Source: Symsagittifera roscoffensis
Taxonomy: Eukaryota; Xenacoelomorpha; Acoela; Convolutidae
Assembly: GCF_963678635.1 (NCBI RefSeq)
Contig: NC_087062.1
Coordinates: forward strand, 28,172,833-28,236,832
Direction of reading: 5' to 3'
DNA length: 64,000 nucleotides
In this document: positions 57,165 through 64,000 of the stretch, piece after piece
Layout of the letters: each line of letters begins with the position of its first letter
Position numbering within the stretch: position 1 is the first letter of the stretch
Program-made: the position numbers and the translations under genes
Notes under the pieces: generated by a model
Told to the model about the DNA's origin: nothing
Seen by the model: only the letters and a program-made list of their open reading frames with translations
Databases searched by the model: none

Positions 57165-59103
57165 TTTGGTCAAGCTGGGAAAGAGTAAATTTTTTCTTCT
57201 GTCCTAGTCCCTCCATTATTTATCACAAAAAATCAGCACAAAATTTACCAGCCAAAATAGTCCAAAGATAAATAAAAAAAAATAAAACGTCCAAAAAATA
57301 TGTTACAATTTTTTTTTTCAATTATTTTGATCTAAGTTTCATATTATCTTTTTAATTAAAAAAAATCGAGTGCAATAGATAAAAAAAACGTAAAATTCAA
57401 ACAAATAACTGTTTAATATTGTTCAAACTGTAGTAAACGTGAAATTCAGGAGGTCTGAGTTTTACCAAAATTCATCTAATTTTGTCTGACTGCAAAGTTT
57501 TCAGAATAGTTTTTCTTGACTCTGAACTTTTTGGAATCAAAATCAAGATCAAAATGTCCTCAAATTAAATCTCATTTGACAACTTGATTAGGGGGGATAT
57601 TTGAATTTGAGAAAGAACATTATATCTAGCACGCGGTTTCTTCACACTTTGTGATTTTCTCTGGCAACAAAAAGAAAAAAAAATGTTTTGTTTGCAAGTG
57701 ACACTAAAAACTGACAAAATGATAAACAGCCAAACTCAGCGCAATACGACTAAAAAAAGTAGTACTTGGATGCCAAAGCGATTAATGAATGAAATGAAAA
57801 CCTTAAAAGCAGCTAAATAGCCTGTTTGCTGTAATTAATTTGGAATTTTTATCGAAAAAGTCTAACTTTTAAATCACAAATTCAACAAACTCTTAAAATT
57901 GTGAAAACCTGTATTGCTTATAAGCTTAGACACTATTTGTCAGAGCAAAAAAATTAGGGTCTTAAAAAAACAACTTTCATGCAAGAGCTGCTTTTCGCTT
58001 GTATGCAAGACCTGTTTTTCTGTTTTTCGGCATTTTACTGATTCCTTTGTATAAAAAATTTCCGGAGAAAATGTAAAAAAATAAAACAAGACTGCACGTA
58101 AATCAAGACAAAGTTCTGAATGTTCAAATTTAGTTGGTTTTCAAAAAATTTTGGTAAGCTTTTCTGATAAACTAAAAAAGACTGTTAATGTTACTAACGA
58201 TATATTAAAAATTGATTCTTGCTAAGGAAATGTTATATAATTGGTAAAATTTTCCGTTACCTTTCAGCATCAAAGATAAATTCTTCATAATTTTAAGCGC
58301 GCAGTTGAATCGAATTTAAAATAACGCGTAGCACAACCGCTTGGAAGCAAGTAAATTCTAAGTTCAATCCCCACTCCAATTTTTTATGATTTGCATCAGC
58401 GAGTTTAGGATTTGCATCTGCACACGTTCTGCGCTGTAGTGATTATTTATAAATCTGAAACAAAGAAAATCCGTTACTGTGCAAGTAGCATAGAATATGC
58501 AATCCATTTGATGCAAAAAAAAGAAGTCCTGAAAGTTAACAAATTTTGCTTTTTTTGTCAATTTTATTTCTTAATTTTATCACCTCACACGCTATGTAAG
58601 GTACAATAGTTTTTATTTTGCGTCTAATAACGTAATAAAAACAGCAAATTTTTTGCGTCCTTTGAATTTGGAATGATATAATTTGACGCTCACGCTGTAA
58701 TATCAGAAAAAATGCGTTTTGATAATCTCAATTTGAATTGTTGTGGTCCCAAATTCAATCCCTTCTAGTTTTTTTTAGTTAACCAGGCAGAGGCTTAATC
58801 CGAAAGTTAATTGTTTAAAGTTAACTAAGCTATAGCTATCTTGCAAGAGCTCACCTTGTAAATTGTGGATATAATTGTGGATTCCATCACTACTGTTGTG
58901 ATTCTTACCATTTGTTTTATTTCACTAATTACTTTAAAGTATCTTAACTGGTTAATCTTGATTTGACCTTGCTATCTTCATTCTCTCCGACGGAGAAAAT
59001 GACCGCTCACTTTTTAATGTTTTAACTTAGAGATTAATTCACTTTTTAAACATATCTTATTTGTAACTAAGTAGAATTAACCGTAACAAAGGAACATTTT
59101 ATC

Positions 59104-61305
59104 ATGGCGCAGTCAAACAGCAACGAATCAAACGTGAGAGGTATACCTTCATTTTGGCAGAACCACACAGTGGACCCACCAATTCCTTGGGAAGAGTGGA
59201 GCGATCTATTCGAGCTAGCGATAATCGCGAAAGAGAATATCGACATCGAAAATCTCTTGAATCCAACGGAACGATATCACCCACCTCCGCCAACATTGGA
59301 AAATCCGCCGGAAAACGAATCCGACGCCCAAAAAACATCACGCATCGAGAGGAATATCCAAGAACAAAAGAGATTCGATGATGAAGAAATGGCCTCAATA
59401 AAGTTAGAAACCAAGAAATTCAACGGTATGAGACTGGTAGAGGCGGACAAAAAACTAAGATCCATACTTTATCTAGCCCTCGGAAACGAAGGAAAGAAAA
59501 TATTCGGCCAGAAGTTCACAAGAGTCAAAGTTCTACAAATTTCTTTCAAAGAATTTTGGGACAATTTGTCCACAGCTTTTGTGAGAAAAACAAACATAAC
59601 CTTCGAAAGACACAAACTCTTAAACAGAAAACAGAGGGACAGAGAATCATTAGAACAATTCTGGGGGGCACTGGCTGAAATGACAAAACGATGTAACATT
59701 CCCACAGGAGAAGACGAATGGATTAGAGATATTTTTATTAATAACATGAAGAATTCAAATATCCAACGGAAACTTCTCACGGAAACCTTACCGCCACTAG
59801 AAGCCTTAAGCGTAGCCCTGATTGATGAAAAAGGAATTACAAACCACATAAAGATTACGAGTACTTTTAAATCCAGCGGATATTCTTCCAACAAATCTTT
59901 TAATCATTTTAATGTAAAAAGAGAACCCACCCTAAACATCAAAAGAAACAACACATGTATGAAATGCGGCGGAAAATTTACAAAAGGACATCTAGCGGTT
60001 TGCCCTGCTAAAGATACAACAAGTACGACTTGTAAATATCGAGGACATTTTACTAGACTTTGTAAATCACGCCGTAAAAATGTAAATATTGTGGATAGCC
60101 AAATTGTAAATAATACGGATCATCATTATCCTTCGGAACAACCAGATGTACATATTGACCACGCTAATAGAGAATGCTGTGGAGTAATAAACGCATGGTC
60201 AGAGTCTGGACAAAGCGATAACGATGATTACTCAGTATTAAACGTAACAACTATCTACGATGATCAAGGAAAGGAGATGAAGAAACTACTAAATATCGGC
60301 TTAGGAAATGAAAACGACGTAATTTTGAACATACAGGTGGATTCAGCAAGCCCTGTAAGCTTCCTTAAACAGAATGTGTTACACGAGTTGAGACTACGAG
60401 ACCCCTACGTGAAAATATATCCAGTGGATAAAGCTACCAAGGAACTCTATTGTGGATTTACGAACAATGCAATAAATATCACTGGAAAAGTAATTGTCCC
60501 AATTTTCTCAAATGGATGGTCCCACAAGGAATGCCACTTCTTTCTAACTCAAGGTCATAAAAGAAACATCTTGGGAAACGACAATTTACCAAAAGTCGGA
60601 ATCGAAGTTTCACAAAAACAATACGCAACACTCACCAACAAGAGAACTTGTAAGTTTATCAATTCAGTTACTTCACTTGACATAGATAATGAAATAGAAA
60701 TGATTGGAAAAACCTTCAAACAACTATTCCTTCGGATTGGAAAAATAAAGAATCAAACAAAAATAACACATTTTCATGAACCATTAAAGCCAATTCAACT
60801 AAAAGGCAGGAGGGTCCCTTTACACTTACTAGACTCAGTAAAAACAGAATTATACAGGCTTAAATCCGAAGGACACATCAAAAAATTAGAAAACTGTGAC
60901 GAGGACAGATTTATTAGTCCGATAGTTATTACTTGTAAAAAAGACAAATCGATAAAGCTAGCCCTTGATTCAAAATTCATCAACAAACAAATCTACAAAA
61001 ACAAATATCAGATGCCTAATATAAACGAATTAGTTGATAACGTGGCGGCTCAAATTTCGGACAATTCCGCCGGAGAAGTATGGTTTACAAACCTAGACCT
61101 AAAGAACGCATATAGTCAACTCGCACTGGACAATTTTACTAGCAGCCAATGCAATTTTAGTCTAGTCAGCGGAGATATAAAGGCACTTATCAATTTTAAA
61201 CGGGTTTTTACGGACTCGGCGATATGCCAAACGAGTTTCAGAGAGTCATGGACTCAACTTTGGGAAACATTCCTTTTACAAATTGCTACCTCGACGATAT
61301 ATTAG
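59104..61305 (+). pseudogene. Ty3/gypsy gag-protease-RT (5' part), decayed
   Basis: A 733-codon frame. The N-terminal Gag/capsid-like part starts with PPIPWEEWSDLFELA, typical of gypsy-type Gag. A zinc-knuckle region has one CCHC-like motif (C285, C288, H296, C300) and a second motif (C310 to C320) in which one Cys is Arg. A retroviral-type protease motif is at residue 413, reading VDSASPVSFL, where the expected Gly after Asp-Ser/Thr is Ala. Reverse transcriptase follows: ISPIVITCKK, LDSKFINKQI, FTNLDLKNAYSQLALD. Near 61180 a frameshift plus a stop in the correct frame break the RT domain, so the end of this frame is out of register. Same orientation as Cav3, inside its intron. Confidence 0.92.
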
Positions 61306-61757
61306 TCGCTTCCAAAGGAAGTTTTAACGATCACAAGAAAATTGTTTATAAAATTTTATCAACGTTAGACACTTACAATTTCGCAGTTAAATGGTCGAAG
61401 TGTAAATTTTTCCAAAAAGAAATCGAATGGCTCGGTTTTAAAATATCGAAATCCGGAATCGCCCCATTATTCGATAAAACCAAGGCAATCAAAGATATTC
61501 CAACCCCAAAGAATCTGAAAGAATTAAGATCATTCTTCGGGTCAACTAATCAGTACATTAAATTTGTACCAAATTTAGCATCCCTCGGAAGCCCGCTTAG
61601 ACCTCTTTTAAACAAGAAGTCAATTTTCCTTTGGAATGAAGATCACTCAAAAGCTTTTGTCAAGATTAAATCTGAAATAGTAAATCTTACCGAAAACACT
61701 CATTTCGACGTAAAAAAGCCCACGAGAGTAAAAACAGATGCTTCACATAATGGGTGA
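61200..61757 (+). pseudogene. Ty3/gypsy RT (3' part) and RNase H start
   Basis: Continuation of RT in the shifted frame: TGFYGLGDMPNEFQRVMDS, then the catalytic box YLDDILV (about 61287), then WSKCKFFQKEIEWLGFKIS and the RT connection. RNase H begins with a TDASHNG-type motif with its catalytic Asp. It ends at a TGA, with a second in-frame TAA two codons later. Both look like point mutations, since the same frame resumes with clear RNase H downstream. Confidence 0.9.
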
Positions 61758-62789
61758 ACATAATCCCTTGAACAACTTCATGAGAAAGTTTGGAAAACAG
61801 TGTCATTTGCTTCAAGATTTTTAAATCCGCACGAATCGAAATATTCAACAAACGAATTAGAGTTATTAGGAGTTGTATGGGCGGTTGAACATTACAAAAA
61901 TTATCTCTATGGCTCCGAATTTGAAATTATCACCGACCACAAAGCCCTCCTTTCCGCTTTGTCACCAAACCACGGAAACAAAACATACCATAGCCGATTG
62001 ACAAGATGGGTAGATCGTCTCCTACCATTCAATTTTACTATCAAACACTTAGCGGGAAAAGATATGGGTTTTACAGACTTAATTTCAAGAACTCCTTCGG
62101 GTAAACCAATTCCCTCATCACACTACGACGAAGAATTTGTAGTTGCTACTACCAAAAAAATATATAGTGCACTCAATCCTTCGGATAATGAAAATCCATT
62201 ACGTAATTCAATTAATTCGATTTCGGAAAATTCCCATTACATGAAATTACGAAATCACGTAATAATCACAGCATTGAATTTCGTCAACTCTTCCATTTCA
62301 ATCTGCAATCAAAAACATTATAGAACAGAACTTTGTAATTCTAAATGTATTCCTTCGGATTTCTCAAACACTGATTTTACTAAAATTATTCTATCAAATT
62401 CAGCCTTTATCTATTTTTTAATCCTTAACAGTAGCTTAATTAGTAATCCTTCGGATCTCAAACTTATAAATAGTGTAAATATGTCACATAACCAAATTGT
62501 AGTAAATCCTTCCACTTCCGGGATACAGGTCTCTATCGATTTTCAAATTTCCTCAGAACACAAGAAGTTAGTAACTAAATTCCGAGAAAATCTCAAGTTA
62601 CCCGAAAGACCTTTGGATTTAAATACATTATTCAATGCAAAATTGGTCGCTTTATTAACGGAGGATGATGAATTATTAAACCCAATTGTTAAAGCCCTAC
62701 AGAAAAAAGTAGATACATCAATGCAAATTCCCGTTACCTACACCAATTTTCGAAAGACCTTCATGAATCCGACGGACTATTATATATAG
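61758..62789 (+). pseudogene. Ty3/gypsy RNase H and spacer
   Basis: RNase H landmarks: SFASRFLNPHESKYSTNELE, LLGVVWAVEHYKNYLYG and ITDHKALLSAL. Then follow the RNase H end (KHLAGKDMGFTDLISR) and a long low-complexity Asn/Ser-rich spacer before integrase. The frame is lost by a shift near 62742, so the listed C-terminal residues are out of register. Confidence 0.88.
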
Positions 62790-63008
62790 ATGGAAAACTA
62801 ATTATTCCGTTTACACTTAGAAACGCCGTTTTAAAAACATTATATGAATCTCACCCTGGCCAATTCGGCATGAAATACTTGGCACAATACATTTGGTGGC
62901 CACACATATATCGACAAATTTACTTCCAGGGGATTAATTGCACACAATGCACGCAAACCGGTAAGAACATAAAAAGCATTATTCCAACTTCACAAATTAG
63001 TGAACTTC
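62744..63008 (+). pseudogene. Ty3/gypsy integrase zinc-binding domain
   Basis: In a third frame the sequence reads DGLLYIDGKLIIP, then the HHCC zinc finger (HPGQFG...WWPH...CTQC). It runs into stops near 63013, where the frame shifts again. Its frame differs from that of the RNase H part and of the integrase core. Confidence 0.88.
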
Positions 63009-64000
63009 CCACCTTATGAGGAAATAAATCTTGATTTTGCCGGCCCACTAGATAACAACTGGGGAAACAATAAATACATCTTATTGTGTATAGACCGTTT
63101 TTCAAAATTCCCTTCAGCAAAAATTACATCTTCAACGTCATCAAACACAGTAATCGAATTTCTTCAAGATTATTTCTATCTCCATGGGATTCCAAAATCT
63201 ATTCGGGTCGACCACGCATCCTGCTTTACTAGTCAGGATTTTAAATTATTTTGCAACTCTCTTAATATCAAACTAATATTTTGTACAGTTGGGGACCATC
63301 GTTCTAACGGTCTTGTAGAAAAACTTGTTCATACTGTAAAAATCAAATTATTAGTAATGTCACTGGATCAACAAAAACCCACATTACAAACCGCCATTTC
63401 GAAAATCATTTGGAATCTACGATCTTCCTTCCAATCTAAAATTAAATGCTCACCGTTCGAAATACACTTTAATAGAAAACCGAACACGATCTGGAAGCTA
63501 TTGGCATCTAATAATTTATCCGGTGGATTTTTAGACAAAGGGAAGTCGATCTTAAGCAGAAAAAGGGCCCTCGACTGGAACGCTGACGATCGGGTAGAGG
63601 ACGAATACAAAGACTCCCTCATACCGAAAAAGAACCAGTCACCATTGGAGAAAGGCTATGATTCAGACCTTCCTACTACTTCAAAACCTCAATCATCCCG
63701 AGTGTCCTTAAACAGTCCGTTTAAAGGTAAATTACTACGGAAAACTAACAGAAGTATAAACGGAAATCCCTTCTATAAACAACTAGGCCAGAAAATAATA
63801 AACTCAACAAAATCCACGGTTGAATTATCCGACGGAAAAATTTATAGAAAATCGGACATCGCCATTCCAAAGTCTAATTCTTCTACAATTCGTTCATTCA
63901 AAGGAAATATCTCCTTTCCTTTTTTCTCTAACGATGATTTACAAGTAGGTCCAAGAAAGTCATACAAATCGAAGACACAACAGACGCGGAAACCAGACAC
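63009..64000 (+). pseudogene. Ty3/gypsy integrase core and C-terminus (partial)
   Basis: Open from 63009 to the window edge (about 330 codons). The integrase catalytic triad is present: Asp in INLDFAGPL, Asp in RVDHASCFTSQ, and Glu in NGLVEKLVH. A long basic C-terminal region includes a VELSDGKIYRKSDIAIP motif typical of gypsy integrase tails. The 3' end and 3' LTR are outside the window. Because upstream domains are broken, the copy is judged inactive. Confidence 0.9.

Larger units (their letters stand above)
56332..59050 (+). other. start of the next Cav3 intron
   Basis: AT-rich. It contains a CCTAGCAAA-type short tandem (56575-56632), a MITE-like hairpin (57059-57164) and traces of a diverged family A copy (left end near 58085, CACACGCTATG near 58583). 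The 5' LTR of the gypsy element is expected in the last few hundred bases, but its ends cannot be set because the 3' LTR is off-window. Confidence 0.6.

Noticed and set aside
58318-58376. tRNA-like GTAGCACAACCGCTTGG...AGTTCAATCCC sequence
   Set aside because: Has a B-box-like T loop but no matching 5' acceptor strand or good D arm; too weak to call.
58600-59103. 5' LTR and primer binding site of the gypsy element
   Set aside because: No matching 3' LTR in the window and no convincing TG...CA plus tRNA-complementary PBS, so boundaries would be guesses.
61735-61775. In-frame TGA and TAA in RNase H as a sign of recoding or an alternative code
   Set aside because: Different stop codons are interrupted together with frameshifts elsewhere in the same element, while host exons use standard codons; decay is simpler.

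Overview
This is a metazoan nuclear genome window: AT-rich, intron-rich and full of repeats. Spliceosomal exons (GT-AG, with one GC-AG intron) interrupt a neuronal-type ion channel gene. The sequence does not fix the phylum. I see no vertebrate-specific feature, and an invertebrate is likely.

One host gene dominates. On the + strand, from about 12.6 kb to 56.3 kb, 27 exons in one splice model join with compatible phases. They encode the first 1,648 residues of a T-type (Cav3) voltage-gated calcium channel alpha1 subunit: N-terminus, repeat I (S1-S6), a long I-II linker, repeat II (S1-S6), a long Ser/Asn/Pro-rich II-III linker and IIIS1. The rest of repeat III, repeat IV and the C-terminus must lie beyond the right edge. 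I assembled the gene from homology to the Cav3 family (IS4, IIS4, P-loops, S6) and from splice-site and phase agreement.

The most interesting feature is in repeat II. The exon for the P-loop, selectivity filter and IIS6 is present twice (36504-36656 and 40890-41045). Both copies are phase 0 at both ends, both are intact, and they are about 47% identical at protein level. This is the layout of mutually exclusive pore exons: one copy is Cav3-canonical and the other diverges at the filter and S6. Both donors are followed by C-rich pyrimidine tracts that stand out from the AT-rich introns. The intron between the copies carries a 181-bp tandem array with an acceptor-like motif in every unit, and a long inverted repeat lies downstream of the second copy.

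Layout: 1-12.6 kb is non-coding and holds a tRNA-Arg(TCT)-like sequence inside GAGCGG-type self-complementary repeats. 12.6-28.1 kb encodes the N-terminus and repeat I, with a decayed LINE reverse transcriptase in intron 4 (20.5-22.0 kb). 28.2-34.3 kb is the I-II linker, whose big intron holds a cluster of a roughly 530-bp non-autonomous repeat (called family A here) with three hairpins. 34.2-41.0 kb is repeat II with the duplicated pore exons. 44.2-56.0 kb is the II-III linker, and IIIS1 is at 56.2 kb. The last intron contains a same-sense, mutationally broken Ty3/gypsy-type LTR retrotransposon (gag-PR-RT-RH-IN) that runs off the right edge. No bacterial-type operons, CRISPR arrays or origins were seen.
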